From: WRMS01 sp038562165
GTDB lineage: Bacteria; Bacillota; Peptococcia; DRI-13; UBA5745
Direction of reading: 5' to 3'
DNA length: 64,000 nt
NCBI GenBank assembly: GCA_038562165.1
Contig: JBCFAO010000001.1
Location: 62,001 to 126,000 of the forward strand
In this document: one piece after another, positions 33,801 to 41,500 of the stretch
Position numbering within the stretch: position 1 is the stretch's first letter
Layout of the letters: each line of letters begins with the position of its first letter
Notes under the pieces: generated by a model
What the model was told of the DNA's origin: nothing
Database searches by the model: none
Seen by the model: only the letters and a program-made list of their open reading frames with translations
Position numbers and translations under genes: made by a program

Positions 33801-34550
33801 TTCCGTAGGGCTTTTTAAATAGAACTCCTGAGTTTCAAACTGCATTCTGGCCGTATCCGCCAGAGTCTTGCCCGTCTGAATGCACAACAAAACATCCTGG
33901 ACGTAGGCGTCTTCCCGGCTGACGTAATGGAGGTCATTGGTGGCTACCAGCGGTATGCCTGTCTCCTCATGAATCCGGATTAACCCGCCATTGACCAGAG
34001 TTTGATTTTCTATGCCGTGATCCTGCAGTTCCAGAAAGTAATTACCCCGCCCGAATATGGCGTCGTATGCTAAAGCCGCCTCTTTGGCCTCATCAAACTT
34101 GCCTGCCATCAATAAGCCGGGTATCTGGCCGGCCAGACAGGCGGAAAGACAGATAAGACCCTGGGCATTGGCCTGCAAAAGCTCCATATCGATCCTGGGT
34201 TTATAATAAAAGCCCTCCAGCCAGCTGCGGGAAACCAGCTTAATCAGATTTTCGTAACCTGTCTGGTTTTCTGCCAGCAAAACCAAGTGGTAAGGCTTTT
34301 CGTCCAAACCGGCTACTTTATCCCAGCGGGTCCTGGGGGCTACGTAGACTTCGCAGCCGATGACCGGATGGATACCGGCTTTTTTAGCCTCTTTATAAAA
34401 CTCCACTACTCCGTACATCACACCGTGGTCGGTAATAGCCAGAGAATCCATGCCCAGTTCCTTGGCCCGGGCAAGCAGTGACCGTATTTTGCACGCGCCG
34501 TCTAATAAACTGTAGCAAGTATGATTATGTAAATGTACAAATTCTGTCAT
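30900..34550 (-). CDS. dnaE: DNA polymerase III alpha subunit DnaE
   Basis: 1216 residues. Replicative polymerase of family C. N-terminal PHP domain: FVHLHNHTCYSLLDGACK and AITDHGVMYGVVEFYK. Palm with GPGRGSAAGSIVSYSLGI and the catalytic aspartates in MPDIDIDVCYLRR. Then HSGVHAAGLVIS, LYRPGPLGSGMVEDFI, YQEQVMRIAGDMGG, FNKSHSAAYALVAYQTAWLKAHYP (key segment only), helix-hairpin-helix repeats, and an OB domain (VVVGGIINEYRRTVTKRG). Residues 1090-1140 are a Gly/Ser-rich linker before a C-terminal domain. The frame opens at 34577, but GGAGG precedes the ATG at 34550, which gives the standard MTEFVHLHNH start. Confidence 0.95.
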   Translation of the reverse strand: MTEFVHLHNHTCYSLLDGACKIRSLLARAKELGMDSLAITDHGVMYGVVEFYKEAKKAGIHPVIGCEVYVAPRTRWDKVAGLDEKPYHLVLLAENQTGYENLIKLVSRSWLEGFYYKPRIDMELLQANAQGLICLSACLAGQIPGLLMAGKFDEAKEAALAYDAIFGRGNYFLELQDHGIENQTLVNGGLIRIHEETGIPLVATNDLHYVSREDAYVQDVLLCIQTGKTLADTARMQFETQEFYLKSPTEMELLFGDYPEALANTVKIARRCQVEMEFGHNHLPPYPLPAGQKDEASYLRQLCEKGLEERYPGTVDKPRDKGNSPRQRLDYELSVIENMGFPGYFLIVWDFIRFAREKGIYVGPGRGSAAGSIVSYSLGITNIDPLAYDLLFERFLNPERISMPDIDIDVCYLRRGEVIEYVIERYGRDKVSQIITFGTMAAKAAIRDAGRAMGIPLATVDKTAKLVPFELNITLDRALQLSRELRTLIEEDEQVAGLIKVAKSLEGLPRHSGVHAAGLVISGRPLETYLPLQRSSDGLPCTQFEKDTVESIGLLKMDLLGLRTLTVIGDAVELIRQSKGIHIDIDRLPLDDEATYKLLSDGDTIGIFQLESDGLRQIIRELKPERFDDIVALVALYRPGPLGSGMVEDFIRRRHGQVPNAYLHPMLESILDTTYGVILYQEQVMRIAGDMGGLTLGEADQLRRAMGKKKPEVLAAYRQTFVDGAKKKGVAEDVARKIFELMEYFSGYGFNKSHSAAYALVAYQTAWLKAHYPVEFMAALLSSVMETKNKVPFYINECRQRGIEILAPDVNESQSGFSVNGGAIRFGLAAIKQVGGPAIQAIIEERAEGPYTSLESFCRRVNLAQINRRVMENLIWAGAFSSVPGHRAQLLEILPQVMETAAAWQKDGASNQISLFDLSPEIKPREDSFPLPEKEEIDQRNILTKEKEVMGLYLSGHPLRPYVGLVEKKISHHIDDLPEEEDLPVVVGGIINEYRRTVTKRGQMMANFRLEDLTGSVDVLVFPKLFEEMAPRLANDLAVVIKGRYQGQEEQPKLFLEKLEVLGGMEEDMTGGGLTAGSFSGDNPPVSSRSGKTSPGNGGSVAGDKAERLPPWVTQDVDLLDIKAGKASLERRQLWLALPDQEAQDQVIMDQLRSLMYRHCGPIPVFLFFAKQKRALAAEFWPKIDGSDLLLQDLIALLGEDKVVLKEKAKKDSPAS

Positions 34551-34623
34551 TAGCAAATAACCTCCGGGACTTCCCAATCGGGCAAAAAGGCAGTATCATA
34601 ATGCTAATCTGCAATTAAAACGT

Positions 34624-34631
34624 GGTATAAT
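34624..34631 (+). promoter_or_regulatory. Extended -10 promoter of yqeY
   Basis: TGGTATAAT (34623-34631) is an extended -10 element 70 bases before the yqeY start. The -35 region is poor, as expected for this class. Confidence 0.5.
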
Positions 34632-34700
34632 AATAAAAAACGATAAACAACAGAAAAATGATCAAGAAAAATAATCAACAGAAAAAAGGAGTGTTGCAGC

Positions 34701-35159
34701 ATGCCGCTTATGGAGCAGCTTAATCAAGAAATGAAGGAGGCCATGAAGGCCAAGGAGGAAGGAAAGCTGAAGCTTTCCGTCATTCGCATGGTCAAGTCCG
34801 CCATTAAGTATCAGGAAATCGAAAAAGGCGAGAGCCTCAGCGACGAAGAAATCATCACCTTGATTTCCCGGGAACTGAAGCAGCGCCGGGAAGTAATTCC
34901 TGAGTACGAAAAAAAAGGACGCACTGATGTAATTGACACCTTAAATCAGGAGATCGCCGTCTTGATGACCTATTTGCCCAAACAACTGGAAGAAGGGGAA
35001 ATCAGGTCCCTAATCACCGCCGCCATCACTGAAACCGGCGCCGCCGGCCCTAAAGACATGGGCAAGGTCATGGGTAAAATCAGCGCCGCCACCAAAGGCA
35101 AGGCCGATGGCCGTCAGGTCAGCAGCTTGGTCAAGGAAATGCTGGAGAAGCTGGTATAG
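34701..35159 (+). CDS. yqeY: YqeY/GatB-domain protein
   Basis: 152 residues. GatB/YqeY family: MEQLNQEMKEAMKAKEEGKLKLSVIRMVKSAIK, then EYEKKGRTDVIDTLNQEIAVLMTYLPKQL and a C-terminal GKVMGKISAATKGKADGRQVSSLVKEML (key segments). The domain binds tRNA in the amidotransferase GatB; the stand-alone role is unknown. AAAAGGAGTG at 34685-34693 is the ribosome binding site. It is divergent from dnaE and convergent with the gene at 35451, with a large inverted repeat between. Confidence 0.93.
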   Translation: MPLMEQLNQEMKEAMKAKEEGKLKLSVIRMVKSAIKYQEIEKGESLSDEEIITLISRELKQRREVIPEYEKKGRTDVIDTLNQEIAVLMTYLPKQLEEGEIRSLITAAITETGAAGPKDMGKVMGKISAATKGKADGRQVSSLVKEMLEKLV

Positions 35160-35173
35160 CAGATAGAGCAGAT

Positions 35174-35414
35174 AGCTCAAAAGAGCAGGTTTGTATCTGC
35201 TGTCTGGTCATTTTGAGCAATAATGCAAGTTTGTAACTTGTTCCAAAGAGTTTTGAGCAAAATTGCAAGTTTAGAAACGTATTTGGCCTGGAAATAGGGT
35301 TTTCACCCCATTTGCAGGTCAAATTTGTTTCGAAGGGGTGATTTGGTAGTAAACAAACCTGCAATTTTGAGCAGTTAGCTCAAACAAACGGTGACAAACC
35401 TGCAATTTTGGGCA
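35174..35414. repeat. Nested intergenic palindrome C of the dispersed family
   Basis: Two direct motifs (TTTTGAGCAATAATGCAAGT onward 35211-35237; TTTTGAGCAAAATTGCAAGT onward 35251-35273) mirror two inverted ones (ACAAACCTGCAATTTTGAGC from 35353; GACAAACCTGCAATTTTGGG from 35393). Both pairs are symmetric about position 35313, and the centre contains CACCCC (35304-35309) opposite GGGGTG (35335-35340). The whole gap 35160-35450 between the convergent yqeY and the hypothetical gene is this element. Confidence 0.8.
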
Positions 35415-35450
35415 TTTGACCTAGCAAACGGCCGCCATACTTAACCGTTG

Positions 35451-36011
35451 CTATTCGTCAAAAAGATCCGGCTGGCAATAAGCCGTCTGACGATGGCCCG
35501 GCACATCCTGAAACTCTTCCAACAGCTTGGAGTACTTTAAAGAAAAATTAAAGGAGATAGCAATCTCCGGCTTCTGGATATCGTAGGCCCGCAGCACTAC
35601 CTTATCGGCATAAAACATGTACTGGTATTCGTCATCCCGCCAAGTGATACAGCAATTGCCGATTTTTAAGGTTACGTGGCCCCACTCATTGATGGAAAAC
35701 CCCAAATATGCACTATTGGAATAACGGCACTGGCCGAACCGGATAGCAATACTACGATCCGGCTGGTCCAGAAACGTAGAAAAATGCTCGAGAATCAGGC
35801 GGCAGGGCGGGCTGATCTCCTCCATCAACCGGCGCTCCGAAGCCACCATATCCTCAATCTGGCGAAAACGCAGCCGCTGGGAATGAAACTCCGGATCCTT
35901 GTCTTCTTCCATATACTCTTCGGTAACCCGGCGAATCGTCTGAGTCAGCTCTTCCATGGCGGCAAGATAGCGTTCGTCCTTTTTTTCACGTTCTGCCATA
36001 TCAATATCCAT
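35451..36011 (-). CDS. Hypothetical cytoplasmic protein
   Basis: 186 residues, no signal peptide or membrane span. The N-terminal third is a charged, helix-rich, probable coiled coil (EKKDERYLAAMEELTQTIRR, EFHSQRLRFRQIEDMVASER). The rest looks beta-rich: RSIAIRFGQCRYSNSAYLGF, HVTLKIGNCCITWRDDEYQYMF and a C-terminal YSKLLEEFQDVPGHRQTAYCQ. I do not recognise a family. GGAAAGG precedes the ATG. It stands alone between the palindromic element and tRNA-Pro. Length and codon structure make it a real gene. Confidence 0.7.
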   Translation of the reverse strand: MDIDMAEREKKDERYLAAMEELTQTIRRVTEEYMEEDKDPEFHSQRLRFRQIEDMVASERRLMEEISPPCRLILEHFSTFLDQPDRSIAIRFGQCRYSNSAYLGFSINEWGHVTLKIGNCCITWRDDEYQYMFYADKVVLRAYDIQKPEIAISFNFSLKYSKLLEEFQDVPGHRQTAYCQPDLFDE

Positions 36012-36137
36012 TCCTTTCCCTTACAGGCTCTGGCAATGCTCTCACTGGCTCTGCCGGCGCTTCTGCAGCCTGGCGGCGCCTTTGCCGGCCGGCCTTAAAA
36101 GCCCTTGCCGATCCCAAGCGGACATAAAAAATATTCA

Positions 36138-36166
36138 TTGACTATTATGTCTTTCGTGGCTATAAT
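36138..36166 (+). promoter_or_regulatory. Sigma-A promoter of tRNA-Pro
   Basis: TTGACT at 36138-36143, 17-base spacer, TATAAT at 36161-36166, 32 bases before the tRNA 5' end. The intervening GACTCCAAGGAGTC is a perfect 14-base palindrome. Confidence 0.8.
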
Positions 36167-36197
36167 TATTTAGTGACTCCAAGGAGTCAGTCAATCA

Positions 36198-36271
36198 CGG
36201 GATGTAGCGCAGTTTGGTAGCGCGCCTCGTTCGGGACGAGGAGGCCGCAGGTTCGAATCCTGTCATCCCGA
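36198..36271 (+). tRNA. tRNA-Pro, anticodon CGG
   Basis: 74 bases. Acceptor stem CGGGATG (36198-36204) pairs with CATCCCG (36264-36270), discriminator A at 36271. The anticodon stem CCTCG/CGAGG encloses the loop TTCGGGA with anticodon CGG at 36232-36234. The T loop GGTTCGAATCC is standard. The 3' CCA is not encoded. It has its own promoter and terminator and reads the codon CCG. Confidence 0.96.
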
Positions 36272-36280
36272 CTACCGTTT

Positions 36281-36312
36281 AAAATGTCGCCATATGGCGG
36301 CATTTTTCTTTT
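36281..36312 (+). terminator. Intrinsic terminator of tRNA-Pro
   Basis: AAAATGTCGCCA (36281-36292) pairs with TGGCGGCATTTT (36295-36306), one G-U, followed by further T-runs. Confidence 0.85.
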
Positions 36313-36345
36313 TTTCTCACATCTATTCTACACTTAGACAAAGGA

Positions 36346-36412
36346 GATAGCAAGAAAATAATCCACCTTGCCAGCGATTGGCGGAGATGGATTATTATGA
36401 AGCCTTGCTATC
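36346..36412. repeat. Imperfect hairpin downstream of the transaldolase gene
   Basis: GATAGCAAG (36346-36354) pairs with CTTGCTATC (36404-36412), and AATAATCCACC (36357-36367) with GATGGATTATT (36386-36396), one mismatch. No U-tract on the minus strand. It may still protect or end the minus-strand transcript. Confidence 0.45.
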
Positions 36413-36443
36413 GATGATGACTCCGCCTTTTCCGGAACGCTCT

Positions 36444-37094
36444 TCAGACGCTGCCCAAGGCGGCCCAATCCTCTTCAAAGCGTTTGATACCTGCTTCAGT
36501 CAAAGGATCGAGAAGCATGTTCAGCAATACAGGATAAGGGATGGTGGCAATATGGCAGGCTCTGGCCGCCGCTTCCGCCACCTGTTCCGGTCTGCGAATG
36601 CTGGCGGCAATAATCTCCGTCGTCAGGCCATGGCTTTGCCAGATCTGCCGGCATTCCTCCAGCAGAGAGATGTAGCTGCGGCTATTATCTTCCAGCCGGC
36701 CTAAAAAGGGGCTGATGTAGCTGGCCCCCGCCCTGGCGGCCGCCAGGCACTGAGCGGCGGTAAAAATCAAAGTGGCATTGGTTCTGATGCCCTCCGCCTT
36801 CATTTCCCGGATGGCTTTCAACCCCTCGGCGGTCATGGGCACCTTAATAACAATTCGCTGGTCTATGGCCGCCAGCTTTTTGCCGTGAGCCACCAACTCT
36901 GCCGCCTCTCTGCCCATAGCTTCCCCATTGACGGGAATGCCCTCAGTCACCGACAAAATCTCCTGCAGACGTTTTTCTATATTAACTCCTTCTTTAGCGA
37001 TCAGTGTAGGATTAGTGGTTACACCAGCCAGGATGCCCATACTCCATATTTCCTTAATCTCCCGGACATTGGCCGAATCGATAAATAGCTTCAT
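36444..37094 (-). CDS. Transaldolase / fructose-6-phosphate aldolase family protein
   Basis: 216 residues, the size of the short (TalC/FSA) subfamily. It starts MKLFIDSANVREI, has GVTTNPTLIAKEG, the Schiff-base lysine Lys84 in IVIKVPMT, then TNATLIFTAAQCLAAARAGA and SPFLGRLEDN. Members act either as transaldolases in the non-oxidative pentose phosphate path or as fructose-6-phosphate aldolases; sequence alone does not settle which. It is a single gene between tRNA-Pro and the FapA-like gene, 54 bases downstream of the latter. Confidence 0.93.
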   Translation of the reverse strand: MKLFIDSANVREIKEIWSMGILAGVTTNPTLIAKEGVNIEKRLQEILSVTEGIPVNGEAMGREAAELVAHGKKLAAIDQRIVIKVPMTAEGLKAIREMKAEGIRTNATLIFTAAQCLAAARAGASYISPFLGRLEDNSRSYISLLEECRQIWQSHGLTTEIIAASIRRPEQVAEAAARACHIATIPYPVLLNMLLDPLTEAGIKRFEEDWAALGSV

Positions 37095-37147
37095 AAAATA
37101 CCACCTTTTCTAAAGCAAGTTATTGGTCTTGCTGCTCTTTTAATAGT

Positions 37148-38602
37148 TTATCGAAGGGGAGTAAAGGTTATGCCATGTTCTCCCCGCATAAATGAACAGA
37201 AGTCGTACTTTGTCTCCAGCAGCATCTGCTCCGGCCCAATGACAATCCGTACTCCCGGATAAATGGATTGCTTAATATTAATTGTACCATAGCCTACGGT
37301 GGCCAGCTCTTCATGGACAACCTCAAGCTCCGCTTCCATCTTTTCTAAACTCTCCGTCAACTGGCAGCATATGGTTCTGGCTTGCTCCAACGCATTCCGC
37401 TTGTCGGCTGTAAGCGTGCCCTTTTTTTCGTACTCCTTCAACATAGTAATAGCCTGGGTTAGTGAAGCCTTTTGATTCTTACTGGTTTCAATTTGCTGCT
37501 CCAACTGCTGGTGGCGTTCTACCGTGGCCGGATCGTTGCCCACTTCTAAAACAGTAGGAACAGGACTGTTTTTTCCTCCGATGAAGGAGCCGTTGATGCT
37601 GTTACGGGCTACGGCTTTGCCGCCGGCCAGGGTACCCTTGCTGCCAATCAAGTGAATGTTGCTGCCGCTCTGAATATAGGAATGCTGGACAAAGGTGGAT
37701 TCTATATCACCGCCGGCCTGAGCCCTGCCGGACTGAATATATTTGGCCTTAATATAGCCCCCGGCCTGGACGCAGCCCTGGCCGTTGCCGTTGAGCCCTT
37801 CTTTTAAAACAATATTGCCGCCGGCCACCACCTGAGCTCCTTCAACACTGCCATTGACCGTAACGTTGCCGGTGGCCTGAACACTAAAGCCCGTCAATAC
37901 ATTGCCGTTGATCACCAGGTTGCCCAAAAAGTTGATATTGCCGGTGGCATTGCAAACGTCGCCTTTAAGGATAAAAGTATTTTGAACATGAAGCTTCTGC
38001 CCGATCAAATCCACCTGACCGTCGCAAGCAGCCAGGAGCTGAAGCTGGTCTTCAGACAGCTTGGTGTTTTTGCCCGCGGGCAATGTTGCATCTCTTCCCG
38101 GTTTGGCAGCCACTTCCGCACCCAAAACATTATAGCCCGGCGTCCCGGCCGTGGCCGGTGTTTTTATGCACAAAACATCATTTTCTTTAACATTTTCAAA
38201 AATCCCCAAGTCTTTATAATCCACTGTGCCGTCGGGGTTTTCCCGAGGCTTAAGATCCTTGCCCAGCCTTACTTTGTAGCTTAATTCCGCCGGGCGGCCG
38301 TCAATGGGCCAGAGCCCCTTGGCCACCACCACCGGCTGATCATAATGAGGCTGCTTAGCCAAATCTTCCACTATATTCTCTAAAATACCATAAATCACGC
38401 CTGTGGCAGCCAGCGCCGCTTTTAACTCCTCAGCAGTCAAATCGGAACCGCCGTTTTGGGGAGGAATAATTTTAAGCTCCGCTTCCATATTGTTAGAAGC
38501 CAAGGTTACGACAGGCGCTGCATTAATCGGCACCGGCTCCTGGGAAGGCTGGGAATCCTGGGATGCGTCGGCATAAACCTGTTTTTCGGAATCGGGGTTC
38601 AT
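37148..38602 (-). CDS. FapA/DUF342-family protein
   Basis: 484 residues. The N-terminus (residues 1-35) is Pro/Gln/Ser-rich and disordered. FapA N domain with DLTAEELKAALAATGVIYGI, then GTPGYNVLG and LPAGKNTKLSEDQLQLLAACDGQ (key segments), and a central right-handed beta-helix of repeats such as GNINFLGNLVINGNVLTGF, GNVTVNGSVEGAQVVAGGNI and GGDIESTFVQHSYIQSG. A coiled coil (residues 365-430) precedes a short C-terminal domain. Family members are polymer-forming proteins, some tied to flagella or cell surface, but no flagellar genes lie here. GGGAGG is correctly placed before the ATG. Confidence 0.85.
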   Translation of the reverse strand: MNPDSEKQVYADASQDSQPSQEPVPINAAPVVTLASNNMEAELKIIPPQNGGSDLTAEELKAALAATGVIYGILENIVEDLAKQPHYDQPVVVAKGLWPIDGRPAELSYKVRLGKDLKPRENPDGTVDYKDLGIFENVKENDVLCIKTPATAGTPGYNVLGAEVAAKPGRDATLPAGKNTKLSEDQLQLLAACDGQVDLIGQKLHVQNTFILKGDVCNATGNINFLGNLVINGNVLTGFSVQATGNVTVNGSVEGAQVVAGGNIVLKEGLNGNGQGCVQAGGYIKAKYIQSGRAQAGGDIESTFVQHSYIQSGSNIHLIGSKGTLAGGKAVARNSINGSFIGGKNSPVPTVLEVGNDPATVERHQQLEQQIETSKNQKASLTQAITMLKEYEKKGTLTADKRNALEQARTICCQLTESLEKMEAELEVVHEELATVGYGTINIKQSIYPGVRIVIGPEQMLLETKYDFCSFMRGEHGITFTPLR

Positions 38603-38764
38603 TTTGATACCTCCCTAATTATAATTTATAAATTAAGCAAATACGATATTACTATTTTAGCATAATAAAACCGAATGTTTAAGAAGGAAATAGCAAATTA
38701 TCATAGAATTCTTGCTTAATTAGGTAAAAACCTCAATTTGGAAGGATAAACTAAGGAGGTTGCC

Positions 38765-39346
38765 ATGGAATATACCGTCAGCGATTTGTTGAAAAACTGC
38801 CTGGCCTTGGAGGAAAAAGCCGCAGCAGAATACACCAGGGCAAAGCTGATTTGGGCCAAGGATGTTATTTACGATTACCGCAGCAGAATGAAATGCAGCC
38901 TCAATACCTGCGGTCACTACGGCAATAATTTTATGTGCCCGCCCAAGCTGGAGGATGTATCCTTTTATCGGCGGATGAATGAAAGCTACCGTCTGGCCAT
39001 ACTTGTTCAGGATCAGGATGATTGGCACAGTCCCCATTATGACGAAGCTATGGAAAAGAAGTTTAAAGAGATGTCCGTGGCCAGTCTTAAAAAGCTGGTC
39101 AAGCTGGAGAACTCCGCCTTTGGCTGCGGTTTGCCTTATGCTCTGGCCTCCGCCGGCGGCAACTGCAAATTATGTGACCCCTGCAAAGCCCGCTTGGGCG
39201 AGCCGGCCTGCGCCCATCCCGATTTAGCCAGACCCTCCATGGAGGCCATGGGTATAGATATTGCAGCCACTTGCAGCCGGGCCGGCTTGCCTGCGGATTT
39301 TTTGCCCGGCCGGCTTCTGGTTACCGGGCTTCTTTATCTTTATTGA
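38765..39346 (+). CDS. DUF2284 putative metal-binding protein
   Basis: 193 residues. Cysteine pattern typical of DUF2284: MKCSLNTCGHYGNNFMCPPK near residue 43, FGCGLPYAL, then CKLCDPCKARLGEPACAHP and a C-terminal MEAMGIDIAATCSRAG. The clustered cysteines suggest an Fe-S cluster or corrinoid-related metal site; the activity is unknown. AAGGAGG at 38753-38759 is a strong ribosome binding site. It is divergent from the FapA gene and convergent with the CapA-like gene, so a single-gene unit. Confidence 0.85.
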   Translation: MEYTVSDLLKNCLALEEKAAAEYTRAKLIWAKDVIYDYRSRMKCSLNTCGHYGNNFMCPPKLEDVSFYRRMNESYRLAILVQDQDDWHSPHYDEAMEKKFKEMSVASLKKLVKLENSAFGCGLPYALASAGGNCKLCDPCKARLGEPACAHPDLARPSMEAMGIDIAATCSRAGLPADFLPGRLLVTGLLYLY

Positions 39347-39386
39347 TGCAGTCTCATAATGAAGCCCTTGCTGCCCAATCCCGCCC

Positions 39387-40778
39387 TTACGGGGCGGCTT
39401 CCCCTGCAATTTCCTTCCATACAGGCGTATCTTCCAAAGTCAGCAGGTTTAAAGCCGGCTGGCTTTTTATGATATAGTCCCAAGCCTTCGGCACGTTGGT
39501 CTTATCCTCGTTGCCAAATGGCGGCGCCTCCCCCGTCAACTCAGCCATGGCCAGCTCCAGGGGCCAAACCTTATGCCGGGAAATACCCTGGCGATTCCTG
39601 CGCTGAGTATAAATAGGGATATATTCGGCATTTTTGAAATAGGGCTCTCCCGTGGCTCCATCTACGCCCAGAGTCAGCTTTAATATGATACTGCTCAGCC
39701 GGTCCATGCCCTCCTGATTGGAAACAAAATTGCCTTGAGAATACATAACGAACTTTATTTGATCCTTACCGGAAGCTTTATATACAAGAGAGGGCAAACC
39801 GGCGGCAGCTTGTCCCGACTGCTTTTCCGTTTGCGCGTACAATTCCGCCAAGTGGATAGCCTCTCCCCGCTGCAATACGTGAGGATGATTGCCTAAAATC
39901 AGATCGGCACCGCCTTTAAGCAGCACCTGAGCCAATTCCGTTTGCTCTTTGTTTGGCTTCGTTTGGTATTCTACTCCCCAATGGAGCATTACGATCACAT
40001 ATTGAGCCCCTTCCCGGCGGGCTTGGCTGATATCGGCCAATAACTGATCAGCATTAATATAATTAATGCCGAAACCTTTATCCTTTGGCAGCGTCAAACC
40101 ATTGGTGCCGTAAGTAGCCGCAATAAGACCGATTCTGACGCCGGCTGTCTCCAGCTTTAAAATCCTTGGCTCTTCCGGGCTCCGAAAGGTGCCGGTATAG
40201 AAAAGACCGGCGGCGTCCAGATTATCCAGAGTGGTGCATAAGCCCTGAAAGCCCCTATCCAGGCTATGGTTATTAGCGGTGGACACTACATCAAAACCGG
40301 CGTCTTTCAGGTTTTTAGCCAGGACCTCGGGAGCATTGAACATAGGATAGCCGGTAAAGCCTCTATTGCCTTCTCCCGCCAGGGGAGTTTCCAAATTGCC
40401 GATGACCAGATCACCTTGCCGCAATAAAGGCGCTACCTTATCAAACATAAAGGAAAAATCGTAACTCTTGCTTTCAGGCTGCCAGCCCGCTTTAATCTGA
40501 GGACTATGCATCATAATATCGCCGGTGGAAATAATCGTAAATTCCCAGTCCTCCGGTATCGCCGGCGGCCGCAGTCCTTTGCCGGCAGTGGCTAAGGTAG
40601 TGTCACCGCCGCCTCCGCTGCCCTGACTGCTTTGGCTGCCCTGGTTGTAGAAGGGCAGGGCATCCTGAAATACAAAAACCAACAATGCCAGAAAACAAAA
40701 AGAAGCAACGGCAAGGAATAAAGCTTGCCGTGCTTTTCTTTTTTTGCGGTTAAGCGTCCGTGTATTATTACTATTCAT
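39387..40778 (-). CDS. CapA-family (PGA_cap) metallophosphatase-like exported protein
   Basis: 463 residues. A basic N-terminus followed by the span ALFLAVASFCFLALLVFVFQ suggests a signal anchor, then a Gly/Ser-rich stretch (QSSQGSGGGGD). From residue 80 the CapA fold: FTIISTGDIMMHSPQIK, LVIGNLETPLAG, DVVSTANNHSLDRG, VIVMLHWGVEYQ and GADLILGNHPHVLQ. These carry the metal-binding residues of calcineurin-like phosphoesterases. CapA helps export or anchor poly-gamma-glutamate capsules, but no other cap gene is nearby, so the substrate is open. It lies 40 bases after the LUD-domain gene. Confidence 0.88.
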   Translation of the reverse strand: MNSNNTRTLNRKKRKARQALFLAVASFCFLALLVFVFQDALPFYNQGSQSSQGSGGGGDTTLATAGKGLRPPAIPEDWEFTIISTGDIMMHSPQIKAGWQPESKSYDFSFMFDKVAPLLRQGDLVIGNLETPLAGEGNRGFTGYPMFNAPEVLAKNLKDAGFDVVSTANNHSLDRGFQGLCTTLDNLDAAGLFYTGTFRSPEEPRILKLETAGVRIGLIAATYGTNGLTLPKDKGFGINYINADQLLADISQARREGAQYVIVMLHWGVEYQTKPNKEQTELAQVLLKGGADLILGNHPHVLQRGEAIHLAELYAQTEKQSGQAAAGLPSLVYKASGKDQIKFVMYSQGNFVSNQEGMDRLSSIILKLTLGVDGATGEPYFKNAEYIPIYTQRRNRQGISRHKVWPLELAMAELTGEAPPFGNEDKTNVPKAWDYIIKSQPALNLLTLEDTPVWKEIAGEAAP

Positions 40779-40817
40779 CTATGGCTCTTTTCATTTATGC
40801 TTCTCTTTGTATCCCTT

Positions 40818-41456
40818 TTAGTAACCCAATGCCTCCCCAACCACCAGCACTGTGGTTTTCATTTCGACAGGACATTTGTGAAATATAGTCGCTACATTGC
40901 AAATACGTTTGGGCGTAGAGCAATCCATGCAATGACCGATTCTGACACAGGGATTGCCCGTTCCAATCCTTATATTATTGATAGGAGCGGCATAGCCGTA
41001 GACTCTTTCTTCCGCTTCTTCCAGGTTGGCTACTATTTTGTTGGCGCCTGCAACAATAATGACTTCCCGTGGTCCAAAGATCATGGCCGCCACCCGGTTG
41101 CCCCGGCCATCCACATTGTAAAGCCGGCCATCCCGGGTAATGGCGTTGGAGCCGGACAGGAATACGTCGCAGGTCAACTGCTTGCGGCGTATTTCTTGGG
41201 CCTCTTCGGGATCTTTGGCAGCATTATGATCGTAGCAAACGCAGTTTCTTTTGGCCAGTTCTTCCTTGATATCCAGATATTTAATGGTGGCTGAACCCCC
41301 GAAGCCAACGCTGGCCCCAGCAGGAATCATCTCCAGCAACCGCTTTTTCGCACTGGCCGCATCCGGCAGGTACTCAGCCTGAAAACAGTTTTTCTTCAGC
41401 GCTTCTACCGTTGCCTTGCCCAAAAGCTCAGTATGCAGTTTAACGTTTTGATCCAT
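40818..41456 (-). CDS. LUD-domain (LutC/DUF162-like) protein
   Basis: 212 residues. LUD fold: GASVGFGGSATIKYLDI, then DVFLSGSNAITRDGRLYNVDGRGNRVAAM (key segment), FGPREVIIVAGANKIV and a late CMDCSTPKRICNV cysteine segment. The SGSNAIT..G.L.N.DG.GNRVA block is diagnostic. Relatives take part in lactate oxidation (LutC) or are of unknown role; the single-domain type with the terminal cysteines is common in anaerobes. No lutA/lutB is adjacent. Between the Tad locus and the CapA-like gene. Confidence 0.88.
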   Translation of the reverse strand: MDQNVKLHTELLGKATVEALKKNCFQAEYLPDAASAKKRLLEMIPAGASVGFGGSATIKYLDIKEELAKRNCVCYDHNAAKDPEEAQEIRRKQLTCDVFLSGSNAITRDGRLYNVDGRGNRVAAMIFGPREVIIVAGANKIVANLEEAEERVYGYAAPINNIRIGTGNPCVRIGHCMDCSTPKRICNVATIFHKCPVEMKTTVLVVGEALGY

Positions 41457-41500
41457 ATGCCATCGCTCCTTTATACCTTATTTTTAATCAAAGGAATATT

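Noticed and set aside
37148..38602. Flagellar gene cluster inferred from the FapA-like protein
   Set aside because: No flagellar or chemotaxis gene occurs anywhere in the window.
39387..40778. Poly-gamma-glutamate capsule operon
   Set aside because: Only the CapA-like gene is present; no capB or capC homologue is adjacent.
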